64,000 nucleotides of DNA from the NCBI GenBank assembly GCA_035497735.1, contig DATJCX010000037.1, positions 1 through 64,000 on the forward strand. The letters are read 5' to 3'. Of this stretch, positions 41,564 to 50,896 are shown piece after piece. Position 1 is the first letter of the stretch. Every line of letters begins with the position of its first letter. Under the pieces are notes generated by a model that was given only the letters and a program-made list of their open reading frames with translations, had not been told where the DNA came from and did not search any database. The position numbers and the translations under genes were made by a program. The stretch is from Brumimicrobium sp035497735. GTDB taxonomy: Bacteria > Bacteroidota > Bacteroidia > Flavobacteriales_D > Crocinitomicaceae.

Positions 41564-42427
41564 ATGTTTAGCGTAGCAAATATAATTACAGGATGCAATT
41601 TACTGAGTGGTACAGCAAGTATTGTTTTTGCTTTTTCAGGAAGGTTAGAGTTGGCTGTTTTGGCTATTATTCTTGGCGCTATTTTTGACTTCTTTGATGG
41701 ATTTACGGCACGAATGTTAAAACAACCGAGCGAATTAGGAAAACAGTTGGATTCACTAGCGGATATGATAACATTTGGAGTCGCACCAGGGGTTATTGTA
41801 TTTGTTCTTTTGATTTTATCTGGTGCCAACGATATCATTCTTTCTCAAGGCGGAAAAGCAGGGGAATTATGGATGGAAGGAACGATGGGACACAGTGTTC
41901 ATTACTGGATTTCCACTTACCTGAATGACTTAGTAGGAAATAAAACGGTTTATCTTCCCAATCATTTCACAGGATGGTACCTATTTCAACCTTTTATTGC
42001 TTTTATCATTCCCTTCTTTAGTTTGTTTAGACTAGCGAAATTCAACCTAGACAGCAGACAGGCGACTGGATTTATTGGCTTGCCAACACCAGCAAATAGT
42101 TTGTTCTTTGCAGCTTTTGCATTAATGCTATGGGATGGTTTTGGGACAGACAATTGGAAGGCAACTTTATCCATGTTTCTTATCAAGGGAATCGTTCTTA
42201 TTCCTTTAATTATAACATTCTCACTTCTCCTTATTTCAGAAATCCCACTTTTCTCATTGAAATTTTCCAATTTTAAAAGGACAGGAAATGAAGTTAGATT
42301 CCTCTTCTTAATTTTATCCTTGATAATCATTTTGGTTTTATTGTCATGGGCCATTCCTATTATAGTGCTAATGTACTTGATTCTATCAATAGTAAGTAAC
42401 AAACTTAGTAAGCAACATGAGATTTAA
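41564..42427 (+). CDS. pssA: CDP-diacylglycerol--serine O-phosphatidyltransferase
   Basis: A 287-residue integral membrane enzyme. The CDP-alcohol phosphatidyltransferase signature DGFTAR-x8-G-x3-D-x3-D is complete (FFDGFTARMLKQPSELGKQ, then LDSLAD), with about eight membrane helices. It forms phosphatidylserine, the precursor of phosphatidylethanolamine, from CDP-diacylglycerol and serine. The preceding gene is an acyltransferase; purS overlaps its 3' end by 11 bases. Confidence 0.92.
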   Translation: MFSVANIITGCNLLSGTASIVFAFSGRLELAVLAIILGAIFDFFDGFTARMLKQPSELGKQLDSLADMITFGVAPGVIVFVLLILSGANDIILSQGGKAGELWMEGTMGHSVHYWISTYLNDLVGNKTVYLPNHFTGWYLFQPFIAFIIPFFSLFRLAKFNLDSRQATGFIGLPTPANSLFFAAFALMLWDGFGTDNWKATLSMFLIKGIVLIPLIITFSLLLISEIPLFSLKFSNFKRTGNEVRFLFLILSLIIILVLLSWAIPIIVLMYLILSIVSNKLSKQHEI

Positions 42428-42671
42428 AGTCGAAATCGATATCATGCCTTTGGACGCATTATTAGATCCTCAAGGAAAGGCTGTTTCCCAAGGAATGATT
42501 AATATTGATTTAAGTGAAATCACAGATGTTCGCATCGGTCGTCACATTCAACTTTTTGTAGAAGCTACTGAAAAGTCTGTTGCAATAGCCAAGGTTGAAG
42601 AAGCTTGTGAAAAGTTATTGGTAAATCAGGTTATGGAACAATACACTTACACCATTCAAGTAATGGACTAA
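42417..42671 (+). CDS. purS: Phosphoribosylformylglycinamidine synthase subunit PurS
   Basis: An 84-residue PurS. The sequence MRFKVEIDIMPLDALLDPQGKA, then ITDVRIGRHIQLFVE and KVEEACEKLLVNQVMEQY, matches the PurS fold. PurS bridges PurQ glutaminase and the small PurL in FGAM synthase of purine synthesis. It overlaps the pssA stop by 11 bases. PurQ and PurL are not in the window, so the complex is encoded elsewhere. Confidence 0.9.
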   Translation: MRFKVEIDIMPLDALLDPQGKAVSQGMINIDLSEITDVRIGRHIQLFVEATEKSVAIAKVEEACEKLLVNQVMEQYTYTIQVMD

Positions 42672-42819
42672 GCATAAAATTTACTATTAAGAATATTGAG
42701 AAGCCTATTTGATAAGACGGTTTTTTTGTTGGTAAAAGGAACACAAGAGAATTCAACTTATGTCAATCAACAAGCCTCACTCCTATTACAGAATGTTAAC
42801 AAATACAGGAAATTTACAA

Positions 42820-43317
42820 TTATTTTAAGTGCTTTTCGATTTGAATATGTAAGCCGATTCCACGCAATTCATTGCCTTGTGCTACAATATTTCCTTTTCC
42901 ATCGACTAGAAAACCGTATGGAATAGACCTAACACCATATTTAGCAGTCACTTCTGAGGTTTTATCCCATACATGACTATCCCAGTTAAGATTATCTTTA
43001 ATGATTGCTGATTTCCAAGGTGCTTCTGCCCTATCTAGGGAAACATTTAGAACAACAAAACCATTTGCATTTTGAAACTTCGTTTTCTTATACTTTTCGT
43101 ACGCTGCAACAATATTTGGATTCTCCTTTCTACATGGATTACACCAAGATGCCCAAAAATCAATCAATACCATTTTACCTCTGTAATCCGATAGACTCAC
43201 CTTTTTTCCTTTGTGGTTAACCAAGGTAAAATCGATGGCTTTCATTCCATTATTTGGTTGAGCAAATAATAAAATTGGTAGAAAAACAAAAAGTGATAGT
43301 ATAATTGATTTTTTCAT
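42820..43317 (-). CDS. TlpA-like thioredoxin-fold protein, exported
   Basis: A 165-residue periplasmic thioredoxin-fold protein. The signal peptide (IILSLFVFLPILLFAQ) is followed by IDFWASWCNPCRKENPN with the CNPC redox pair, and the cis-Pro loop RSIPYGFLVDGKG. It probably reduces disulfides of periplasmic proteins or carries out AhpC/TSA-like redox chemistry. It lies 17 bp after murA on the same strand. Confidence 0.9.
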   Translation of the reverse strand: MKKSIILSLFVFLPILLFAQPNNGMKAIDFTLVNHKGKKVSLSDYRGKMVLIDFWASWCNPCRKENPNIVAAYEKYKKTKFQNANGFVVLNVSLDRAEAPWKSAIIKDNLNWDSHVWDKTSEVTAKYGVRSIPYGFLVDGKGNIVAQGNELRGIGLHIQIEKHLK

Positions 43318-43334
43318 TTTCTGAAATTTAAAAT

Positions 43335-44642
43335 CTATGAAATTCTGCGAATGTCTGCTCCTAGATTATTTAGACGAATATCAATGTTTTCATATCCTCT
43401 ATCGATTTGGTCGATATTGTGAATCGTACTTACACCCTCAGCTGAGAGTGCAGCAATTAACAATGAAACTCCCGCTCTAATATCTGGAGAAGTCATCGTA
43501 ATTCCACGCAAAGGATTCTGTCTATTCAATCCGATAACTGTAGCTCTATGCGGATCACACAAAATAATCTGTGCTCCCATGTCTATCAACTTATCCACAA
43601 AGAATAAACGAGATTCAAACATCTTTTGGTGAACCAATATACTTCCTTTTGCTTGCGTTGCTACCACCAAGACAATGCTCAATAAATCTGGCGTAAATCC
43701 AGGCCATGGAGCATCGTAAACAGTTAAGATAGAACCATCAATAAAAGTATCTATTTCGTAATGATCTTGAGCTGGAACGAAAATATCGTCTCCTCTTCGC
43801 TCTAATTTAATTCCCAAACGTTTGAATACATCTGGAATAATACCTAAATGTTCGTACCCTACATCTTTAATTGTAATTTCAGATTGCGTCATTGCCGCAA
43901 GTCCGATAAAACTTCCAATCTCAATCATATCTGGTAGAACACGGTGGAAACAACCTTTTAATGATTCAACTCCTTCAATTTCTAACAAGTTACTTCCAAC
44001 TCCAGAAATTTTCGCTCCCATACTATTCAGCATTCTACTCAATTGCTGTAAATATGGTTCGCAAGCTGCATTATAAATAGTTGTATTTCCTTTTGCTAAA
44101 ACAGCAGCCATTATAATATTTGCTGTTCCAGTAACAGATGGTTCATCCATGTGAATGTACGTACCTGTCAATTCTTTTGCTTCTACAGAATAGAAGTGTT
44201 CAGCAGAATCGAAGTTAAATTTAGCACCCAACTTAATTAAGTTTTCGAAGTGCGTATCCAATCTTCTTCTTCCGATTTTATCTCCTCCTGGCTTCGGCAT
44301 AAATGCAATACCGAAACGCGCTAAAAGTGGTCCGATTACCATTACTGATCCTCTTAACCCTCCTGCTTTTTCTTTAAAATCGTTAGACTTTAAATATTCG
44401 ATATCAATATCTTTGGCTTGAAAAACATAAGTTCCTTTCTCAACCTTTTCGACCTTTACGCCAATTGCTTGAAGTAATTCAATAAGCTTATTGACATCAA
44501 TAATATCGGGCAGATTAGAAATCGTCACTTTTTCTGGAGTCAATAACACTGCAGACAGAATCTGTAATGCCTCATTTTTTGCTCCTTGCGGAACAATTTC
44601 TCCTTTCAACTTCTTCCCTCCTCTAACCTCAAATGATGCCAT
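43335..44642 (-). CDS. murA: UDP-N-acetylglucosamine 1-carboxyvinyltransferase, Asp-type
   Basis: A 435-residue MurA, first committed enzyme of peptidoglycan precursor synthesis (PEP plus UDP-GlcNAc). The Lys22-Asn23 pair (AKNEAL) and both inverted alpha/beta domains are present. In the active-site loop the usual Cys is replaced: PGGDKIGRRRLDTH with Asp121, where E. coli has PGGCAIGARPVDLH. The Cys-to-Asp form is active but not alkylated by fosfomycin. It lies in an operon with the smORF and DUF4290 gene upstream (9 bp gap) and a TlpA-like gene downstream. Confidence 0.97.
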   Translation of the reverse strand: MASFEVRGGKKLKGEIVPQGAKNEALQILSAVLLTPEKVTISNLPDIIDVNKLIELLQAIGVKVEKVEKGTYVFQAKDIDIEYLKSNDFKEKAGGLRGSVMVIGPLLARFGIAFMPKPGGDKIGRRRLDTHFENLIKLGAKFNFDSAEHFYSVEAKELTGTYIHMDEPSVTGTANIIMAAVLAKGNTTIYNAACEPYLQQLSRMLNSMGAKISGVGSNLLEIEGVESLKGCFHRVLPDMIEIGSFIGLAAMTQSEITIKDVGYEHLGIIPDVFKRLGIKLERRGDDIFVPAQDHYEIDTFIDGSILTVYDAPWPGFTPDLLSIVLVVATQAKGSILVHQKMFESRLFFVDKLIDMGAQIILCDPHRATVIGLNRQNPLRGITMTSPDIRAGVSLLIAALSAEGVSTIHNIDQIDRGYENIDIRLNNLGADIRRIS

Positions 44643-44651
44643 ATTATAAAA

Positions 44652-45323
44652 TTATTTTCTTCGTTTTTTAACTTTTGATTTTCTTTTTATTGGAAGTTTA
44701 GCAGCAATACCAACATCCTTTAGAATTGCGTTTGTTGATTTCAATGCTGATTCATCTGCCAATTCCAACTTACCTCCAGACAATTCTTTCAAGTGAGAAA
44801 GAATCGCTTTATTTTCTACGTTTTCTGTATGGAAAGTCAAGTAGTTTTTCTTTAACAAATTCGCCAAGACCTCCGTCATGTACCCTTGTTCTTCTTTATC
44901 TTCAAGTACACTAGCCTCCTTGATCATCGTTTCTGCATAATATCCAAAATGTCCGTATCTACTACTGTTTTTTGGGTATGGCATAATCTGAGGACGTTCG
45001 TGCAACTTTTCCTGTGTTGGAATAACATAGGGACAATCCACATCTATTTCGAAATTACTCATAATATAAAGATGCGTCCACAACTTATGGTTGTAGTCTT
45101 CAATATCACGTAAATGCGGGTTTAACTGCCCCATTACGTCAATAATTGCTTTAACTGCGTGATTTCGTTCTGCTCTATCCTCAATTTTCTTGGCAAAATT
45201 GATCATATTCTGAACATTTCTTCCATATTCAGGAATATGTAATTGAGCCCTCTCCGTATTGTACGAAAGGACAGGCATTGAATATTCTTCCAAATTTTTA
45301 ATGTTTTTATTTTGACTATCCAA
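44652..45323 (-). CDS. DUF4290 protein
   Basis: A 223-residue cytoplasmic protein beginning MDSQNKNIKNLEEYSMPVLS. The segments LHIPEYGRNVQNMI and RDIEDYNHKLWTHLYIMS are typical of DUF4290, a family conserved in Bacteroidota and often next to murA. Function is not established. The C terminus is strongly basic (KSKVKKRRK). Its start overlaps the smORF by eight bases, and murA follows after 9 bp. Confidence 0.9.
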   Translation of the reverse strand: MDSQNKNIKNLEEYSMPVLSYNTERAQLHIPEYGRNVQNMINFAKKIEDRAERNHAVKAIIDVMGQLNPHLRDIEDYNHKLWTHLYIMSNFEIDVDCPYVIPTQEKLHERPQIMPYPKNSSRYGHFGYYAETMIKEASVLEDKEEQGYMTEVLANLLKKNYLTFHTENVENKAILSHLKELSGGKLELADESALKSTNAILKDVGIAAKLPIKRKSKVKKRRK

Positions 45324-45432
45324 AGATGATAACTGCTGCTATAGTTACTAGCATAATAACTGTTGCGATCGTTCCGATTGCTACTGTTGAATCATCAAAG
45401 TAAGTTCTGTTTCCGTTTGATTTTTCTGACAT
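45316..45432 (-). CDS. 38-residue single-helix membrane smORF
   Basis: An ATG at 45432 opens MSEKSNGNRTYFDDSTVAIG, followed by a hydrophobic helix (TIATVIMLVTIAAVIIF) and a terminal Gly before TAG at 45318-45316. It is too short for typical gene finders. The hydrophilic head and one uninterrupted helix are protein-like. The stop overlaps the DUF4290 ATG, in the pattern ATGGATAG, suggesting coupled translation. No known family is recognised. It may be a small membrane regulator. Confidence 0.7.
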   Translation of the reverse strand: MSEKSNGNRTYFDDSTVAIGTIATVIMLVTIAAVIIFG

Positions 45433-45532
45433 AATCATTAAATTTATTTATGGTTCGCGGTAAAAATAGTAAATCTTCTTGAAACTTCAGCTATATAAAG
45501 ACAATTGTTAATAAATTTCATCTTTTATTCAC

Positions 45533-45910
45533 TTACTTTTTCACAAAGATAACGTCCGGCTGAGGCCTTAATGGTTTGCGTATTAATCGCTTCCCTTTCT
45601 TCCATAATTGCCACTCTTCTACTATTCCATTCTCCAATTTTACTGTTAAAGCATAATACATCTTGGTATCTGCTTTCAAAGTGTATTTTCCCAATAAGTT
45701 TTGTTTGGGCGTTACCAATAACAATTTTTCATTGTTAAAACTCAAGGTATATTCTGCTGCAGGAACCAACACAGTTTCATTTCCCACATGTACAGTGTAT
45801 GCTTCTTGAACACCTTGATATTCTCCAAAATATTTCTTGGAAAACAATTGATTTTTGTTTCCACAAGAACCAAGAAATAATACAAATAAAATAAAATAGA
45901 CTGTGCGCAT
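45533..45910 (-). CDS. Lipoprotein of unknown function
   Basis: A 125-residue protein with the lipobox LFLGSC (Cys16) after a short basic, hydrophobic N terminus, so it is lipid-anchored. The remainder is a compact beta-rich domain (VHVGNETVLVPAAEYTLSF, KLENGIVEEWQLWKKGKRL) with no motif I recognise. It is transcribed divergently from thyA. Confidence 0.7.
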   Translation of the reverse strand: MRTVYFILFVLFLGSCGNKNQLFSKKYFGEYQGVQEAYTVHVGNETVLVPAAEYTLSFNNEKLLLVTPKQNLLGKYTLKADTKMYYALTVKLENGIVEEWQLWKKGKRLIRKPLRPQPDVIFVKK

Positions 45911-46067
45911 TAATTTGCTCTTGTTTTCTTAGTTAGTACTTAATTCTCCTTTTTTTTAATATTCTGATTTACTCAGATATAGAGCAAGCCTTCTTTTAAA
46001 TACCATATTATATTTCCAAATATACGAATAAAATCTGTAACTTTACAGCTAAAATTGATAAAAAAGA

Positions 46068-46862
46068 ATGGAACAATATCATAAACTAATGCAGCACATC
46101 CTTGATAATGGGGTGGATAGAGGCGACAGAACTGGGACGGGTACGCGTTCAGTTTTCGGTTACCAAATGCGATTCGATCTAAGTAAAGGTTTTCCGGTAA
46201 TTACAACAAAGAAATTACACCTTCGTTCGATTATTCATGAACTTCTATGGTTTATTAGTGGTGATACCAATATTAAATATTTAAAAGACAATAAAGTTTC
46301 AATCTGGGACGAATGGGCGGACGAAGATGGTAATCTTGGACCTGTTTATGGTCATCAATGGCGTTCTTGGCCCGACGGTAAAGGTGGAACTATTGATCAG
46401 ATTAAGGTCTTGGTAGACGGAATAAAAAATAGTCCAGAATCAAGAAGACATATCGTTAGTGCATGGAACGTAGCTGATATTGACAAAATGGCTTTACCTC
46501 CTTGTCACAACATGTTCCAGTTCTATGTTGCAGATGGAAAATTAAGTTGTCAACTTTACCAACGTTCAGCAGACGTTTTCTTGGGTGTTCCTTTTAACAT
46601 CTCAAGTTACGCATTGTTTACAATGATGCTAGCGCAAGTTTGTGGATTGGAGGCTGGAGACTTCATTCATACTTTTGGAGATGCGCATTTGTATTCCAAC
46701 CATTTTGACCAAGCTAAGCTTCAATTATCTAGAGAATTACGTCCACTTCCAACAATGAAAATAAATCCAGATGTTAAAGATATTTTCTCTTTTAAATTTG
46801 AAGATTTTGAATTAGTTGGATACGATCCACATCCACACATTAAAGCAGCTGTTGCAATTTAA
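46068..46862 (+). CDS. thyA: Thymidylate synthase
   Basis: A 264-residue ThyA, same length as the E. coli enzyme. RTGTGTRSVFGYQM, RSIIHELLWFISGDTN and the catalytic Cys in MALPPCHNMFQFY (about residue 146) are complete. It methylates dUMP using methylene-tetrahydrofolate, producing dihydrofolate, which the adjacent FolA recycles. A weak -7-like box (TAACTTTA) lies at 46038. Confidence 0.98.
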   Translation: MEQYHKLMQHILDNGVDRGDRTGTGTRSVFGYQMRFDLSKGFPVITTKKLHLRSIIHELLWFISGDTNIKYLKDNKVSIWDEWADEDGNLGPVYGHQWRSWPDGKGGTIDQIKVLVDGIKNSPESRRHIVSAWNVADIDKMALPPCHNMFQFYVADGKLSCQLYQRSADVFLGVPFNISSYALFTMMLAQVCGLEAGDFIHTFGDAHLYSNHFDQAKLQLSRELRPLPTMKINPDVKDIFSFKFEDFELVGYDPHPHIKAAVAI

Positions 46863-46889
46863 TTAGCTTTAAAATATAAGGAAATAGGA

Positions 46890-47399
46890 ATGGGTATTAA
46901 ATATAGCTTAATTGTTGCAATTGGGAAACACCGAGAAATGGGTGCTGACAATGATTTGCTTTGGCACTTACCAAGAGATATGCAATTTTTTAAGGAAACG
47001 ACAACGGGTCACGCTGTTGTAATGGGAAGAAAAAGTTGGGAGTCTATTCCTCAGAAGTACAGACCGCTTCCAAATCGTTTAAACTTCGTTTTAACACGAG
47101 ATAAAAACTATAGTGCAGAAGGTGCAACAGTGATTTATGATTTAAAAGAAGTCGCACAACATCTTGAAGGAAAAAACTTAACATGCTTCATTATTGGTGG
47201 TGCTCAAATCTACCAACTGGCCTTAGAAACAGGACTTTTAAATGAAATGTATGTCACACAAGTACATAACACATTTGAAGAAGCTGACACCTTTTTCCCT
47301 TTTGTAAATTGGGGAGAATGGGAAGAAGAAGATATTTTAGAACAAGATAAAGATGAAAAACATCTTTATTCATTTAATATAAAGAAATTTACGCGTTAA
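46890..47399 (+). CDS. folA: Dihydrofolate reductase
   Basis: A 169-residue DHFR: YSLIVAIGKHREMGADNDLLWHLPRDMQFF (substrate Asp/Glu region), VMGRKSWESIP (NADPH), and FIIGGAQIYQLAL. It reduces dihydrofolate with NADPH. It lies 27 bp after thyA and 3 bp before topB, in the same transcript. Confidence 0.97.
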   Translation: MGIKYSLIVAIGKHREMGADNDLLWHLPRDMQFFKETTTGHAVVMGRKSWESIPQKYRPLPNRLNFVLTRDKNYSAEGATVIYDLKEVAQHLEGKNLTCFIIGGAQIYQLALETGLLNEMYVTQVHNTFEEADTFFPFVNWGEWEEEDILEQDKDEKHLYSFNIKKFTR

Positions 47400-47402
47400 T
47401 TC

Positions 47403-49517
47403 ATGAAAGTTTGCATTGCTGAGAAACCAAGTGTTGCCAAGGATATCGCTGCCATTATCGGTGCTAATACTCGTAAAGATGGGTATTACGAAGGTAATGG
47501 ATATCAAGTAACCTGGACTTTCGGGCATTTGTGCACGCTTAAAGAACCAAACGATTATTTACCGGAATGGAAATATTGGGATTTAAGAAAATTGCCCATG
47601 GTTCCTTCTCGATTTGGAATTAAGGTCATAGATGATGAAGGAATTAAAAAGCAATTTAAAATTGTCAAACAACTTCTTGTAAACGCCGAAGAAATTATCA
47701 ACTGCGGGGATGCTGGACAAGAAGGAGAGGTTATCCAGCGATGGGTATTCTTAAAGTCAGGAACGAAAGCACCTATCAAAAGATTGTGGATTAGTTCCTT
47801 AACGGAAGAAGCAATTAAAGAAGGATTTGCAAACCTAAAGGACGCTAGTAAATTTGACAATTTATATGCTGCTGGTAGCTCAAGAGCTATCGGAGATTGG
47901 CTATTAGGAATAAATGCTACTCGACTATTCACAAAGAAATTTGGACATAACAAACAAGTTTTATCCGTAGGAAGAGTGCAGACGCCAACCTTGGCAATTA
48001 TCGTTAATAGACATTTAGAAATTGAGAATTTTAAACCTGAAGACTATTGGGAATTAAGAACAGTTTATAGAAACACTGAATTCAACAGTGTTTTAGGGAA
48101 AATATCTCGATTTGAAAAAGCAGAATATGCTTTAAGTAAAATAAAAGATGAGCCTTTTGAGATAACTTCATTCGAACAAAAAGAAGGAAAGGAAAAACCG
48201 CCTCGCTTATTTGACTTAACAGCTTTACAGGTTGAAGCCAATAAAAAGGAAGGGTATTCGGCCGATCAGACATTGAAATTGATTCAAAGTTTATATGAAA
48301 AGAAACTGGTAACTTATCCACGTGTGGATACCACTTATTTACCAGACGACGTTTACCCGAAAGTGCCAAAAATTTTAGAAGGTTTAGAATATTACAAGGA
48401 ATTTACGACACCCTTAGCTGGCAAAAAACTTGCCAAAAGCAAGCAGGTGTTTGACAATAAGAAAGTTACCGATCACCACGCCATCATTCCAACAGGTGAA
48501 AGAATGAGCGGTGTTACACCTCAGGAACAGCAGATCTACGACATGGTTGTAAGACGCTTTATCGCTGTGTTTTACCCCGACTGTATCGTAAGTAGAACAA
48601 CAGTTTTAGGAGATGTCTTAAAACTAGAGTTTAAAGCTACTGGAAAGCAAATCTTATCCCCAGGATGGAGAGTACTTTATCAGAATGAAAAAAGTTTAGA
48701 AAAAGAAAAAGACGACGAGGAAAACTTAATGCCTGTTTTTGTCAAAGGAGAGAAAGGTCCACACGAACCTAGAATTGATCAAAAACAAACTTCCCCGCCT
48801 AAACCATATACCGAGGCAACTTTGCTAAGAGCTATGGAAACTGCAGGAAGGCAGATTGACGATGAGGAAATGAGGGAATTGATGAAAGATAGTGGAATTG
48901 GTCGTCCTTCTACCCGAGCAAATATTATTGAAACTCTTTTTAGACGTCGCTATATAGTACGTTCTGGAAAGTCAATATCTGCTACACCTACTGGAATAGA
49001 TTTAATTCAGGTTATCAATAACGAAATTCTTAAATCTGCTGAATTAACAGGAGATTGGGAGAAAAAGTTACGTTTAATCGAGAAAGGAGAATATCATCCA
49101 GAACAATTCAAAAAAGAATTGATAGAAATGGTGGTGGACTTAACAAACGAAGTACTCTTTAATCAGCCAGCAAGCACGATTCGTATCGTTGAGGACGTAA
49201 AAGAAGAAGCCGAAAAACCAAAAAAGAAACGAACGCCTAGAAAAAAGGTTGATATCACTACTTTAACCTGTCCGAGTTGTAAAAAAGAAGGACTGATTCA
49301 GGGAAAGAAGGCTTATGGGTGTGCCCACTATAAAGAAGGATGTAAATTTGTCATTCCTTTTGAATTCATGGGAAAAAAATTGACCAACACCCAATTAGAA
49401 GACTTAATTTCTAAAGGAAAAACCAGCAAAATAAAAGGATTTATTAGACCTGGAACAGAGGAAGTAATTGACGGAATTTTGGAATTAACTTCCGACTTCA
49501 ATGTGGAATTAAAATAA
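47403..49517 (+). CDS. topB: DNA topoisomerase III
   Basis: A 704-residue type IA topoisomerase. The Toprim domain begins MKVCIAEKPSVAKDIAAIIG and contains NCGDAGQEGE; the active-site Tyr lies in VTYPRVDTTYLPDD (about residue 310). GIGRPSTRANIIETLF marks the hinge domain. A C-terminal Lys-rich linker precedes one Cys4-type zinc ribbon (CPSCKKEGLIQGKKAYGCA... C). It decatenates DNA and resolves recombination intermediates. It is 3 bp after folA. Confidence 0.96.
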   Translation: MKVCIAEKPSVAKDIAAIIGANTRKDGYYEGNGYQVTWTFGHLCTLKEPNDYLPEWKYWDLRKLPMVPSRFGIKVIDDEGIKKQFKIVKQLLVNAEEIINCGDAGQEGEVIQRWVFLKSGTKAPIKRLWISSLTEEAIKEGFANLKDASKFDNLYAAGSSRAIGDWLLGINATRLFTKKFGHNKQVLSVGRVQTPTLAIIVNRHLEIENFKPEDYWELRTVYRNTEFNSVLGKISRFEKAEYALSKIKDEPFEITSFEQKEGKEKPPRLFDLTALQVEANKKEGYSADQTLKLIQSLYEKKLVTYPRVDTTYLPDDVYPKVPKILEGLEYYKEFTTPLAGKKLAKSKQVFDNKKVTDHHAIIPTGERMSGVTPQEQQIYDMVVRRFIAVFYPDCIVSRTTVLGDVLKLEFKATGKQILSPGWRVLYQNEKSLEKEKDDEENLMPVFVKGEKGPHEPRIDQKQTSPPKPYTEATLLRAMETAGRQIDDEEMRELMKDSGIGRPSTRANIIETLFRRRYIVRSGKSISATPTGIDLIQVINNEILKSAELTGDWEKKLRLIEKGEYHPEQFKKELIEMVVDLTNEVLFNQPASTIRIVEDVKEEAEKPKKKRTPRKKVDITTLTCPSCKKEGLIQGKKAYGCAHYKEGCKFVIPFEFMGKKLTNTQLEDLISKGKTSKIKGFIRPGTEEVIDGILELTSDFNVELK

Positions 49518-49674
49518 GCATTCCATTTTTTTATGTTAGTATAATAGTTTTAAAACTATTATCAATTCACTATGCTTACATCTTAATGATTTTTAACAAA
49601 ATCAAAACCAACCACTTTTTCAATAATTATTATATTGCTAAAATCAATTTTTAATAAAAAAATCAAGAAATTAA

Positions 49675-50496
49675 ATGGAAGAGAAAGTGAGTATTTATTG
49701 GGAATCTATACAAGGACTCGTAGTGAATTATGCAGGTAAATTAATTTTCGCAATTATTGTTTTAACCTTCGGTTGGTGGTTAATCAACAGAATAGTTAAG
49801 TCTGCAAACAAAGTTATGACAAAAAGAGACGTCGATTTATCCTTACGTCCATTCTTAATATCTATTGTAAAATATACCTTACGTACCGTCCTCATAATTG
49901 CAGTTGCAGGAATGATTGGGATTCAAATGACAAGTTTTATTGCCTTATTGGGTGCCGCAGGTTTGGCAATTGGTATGGCTTTACAAGGAAGTTTAGCAAA
50001 CTTTGCTGGTGGAATCATCATTTTAATCTTAAAACCATTTAAGGTTGGAGATTTCATAGAAGCCAACGGAGTTTCTGGAACAGTAGCGGAAATTAAGGTT
50101 TTCCACACTTTCTTAACTACCTTAAATAAGCAGGAAGTTATCATTCCAAACGGTTCTCTCGCCAATGCAACGATAATCAATTACAGCATGCACGAAACAC
50201 GTGGGTTAACGATGGAGTTTAACGTTAGCTATAAATATGATATAGACAAAGTAAAAGCTGTTTTAGATAAAGTTTTATTGAGCCATGGAGATGATTTAAT
50301 AAAGGAGTCACCACATTTAGTTCGCGTAAGTAAACTAGATGAGCAATTCATAGAATACAAAGTTCAGGCTTGGTTTAAAACTTCAAACTATTGGCCAATA
50401 CACCACCAACTAATTGAAAAGGTGATGAAAGAATTAGCAAAAGAAGATATCGTAGTACCACATGATAAAACCTTTAGTATTAAAACAATTTCTTAA
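49675..50496 (+). CDS. mscS: Small-conductance mechanosensitive channel (MscS)
   Basis: A 273-residue MscS-family channel with three membrane helices. The third is the Gly/Ala-rich pore helix AGLAIGMALQGSLANFAGGI, followed by the beta domain (VGDFIEANGVSGTVAEI, VIIPNGSLANATIINYS). It opens under membrane tension to release solutes during hypo-osmotic shock. A terminator follows 25 bp downstream. Confidence 0.95.
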   Translation: MEEKVSIYWESIQGLVVNYAGKLIFAIIVLTFGWWLINRIVKSANKVMTKRDVDLSLRPFLISIVKYTLRTVLIIAVAGMIGIQMTSFIALLGAAGLAIGMALQGSLANFAGGIIILILKPFKVGDFIEANGVSGTVAEIKVFHTFLTTLNKQEVIIPNGSLANATIINYSMHETRGLTMEFNVSYKYDIDKVKAVLDKVLLSHGDDLIKESPHLVRVSKLDEQFIEYKVQAWFKTSNYWPIHHQLIEKVMKELAKEDIVVPHDKTFSIKTIS

Positions 50497-50520
50497 TTGA
50501 ATTGTTATTATTAAACATCA

Positions 50521-50549
50521 AAAAAGCTTCACTTGGTGAGGCTTTTTTT
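50521..50549 (+). terminator. Rho-independent terminator after mscS
   Basis: AAAAAGCTTCAC and GTGAGGCTTTTTT form a stem with a three-base loop, followed by T-rich sequence. Confidence 0.85.
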
Positions 50550-50896
50550 ATACAGTTAATTATAAAATAAATTCAATAACCAAATTATGTAAAAGTAATA
50601 AAGCTCAGTATAATTTAAAAATTAAAATTCAGCAATATTAAATCATTTTTAATGGCATAACAACCCTATAATCAATAACTAATAAAGAAGATTTGAATTT
50701 CGACAAAAACACCTCTAAACTATTGTATTCCTAAGAGGTAGTTAGATGAAATAATTTTTAGCCACTTCTGCTTTATTATCTATATAAATATATACATTTG
50801 CATTATAAAAATGATTTGAGTTAGTGAAGGAATATTAATAGTAAAAACGAAACTTTCTCAGGTACTTTTTAATTATTAAAAAACAAAAAAAATAGT
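50550..50896. other. Long AT-rich leader/intergenic region before the glutamate-synthase-like gene
   Basis: About 350 bp, very AT-rich. It holds a perfect -7 box TACATTTG at 50793-50800, about 97 bases before the ATG at 50897. No riboswitch motif, gene or tandem repeat is evident. Confidence 0.45.

Noticed and set aside
42696..42926. 76-codon plus-strand frame after purS
   Set aside because: Overlaps the 3' end of the TlpA-like gene on the other strand and shows no recognisable domain.
50550..50896. Riboswitch in the long leader
   Set aside because: The stretch is AT-rich with no recognisable conserved riboswitch core.
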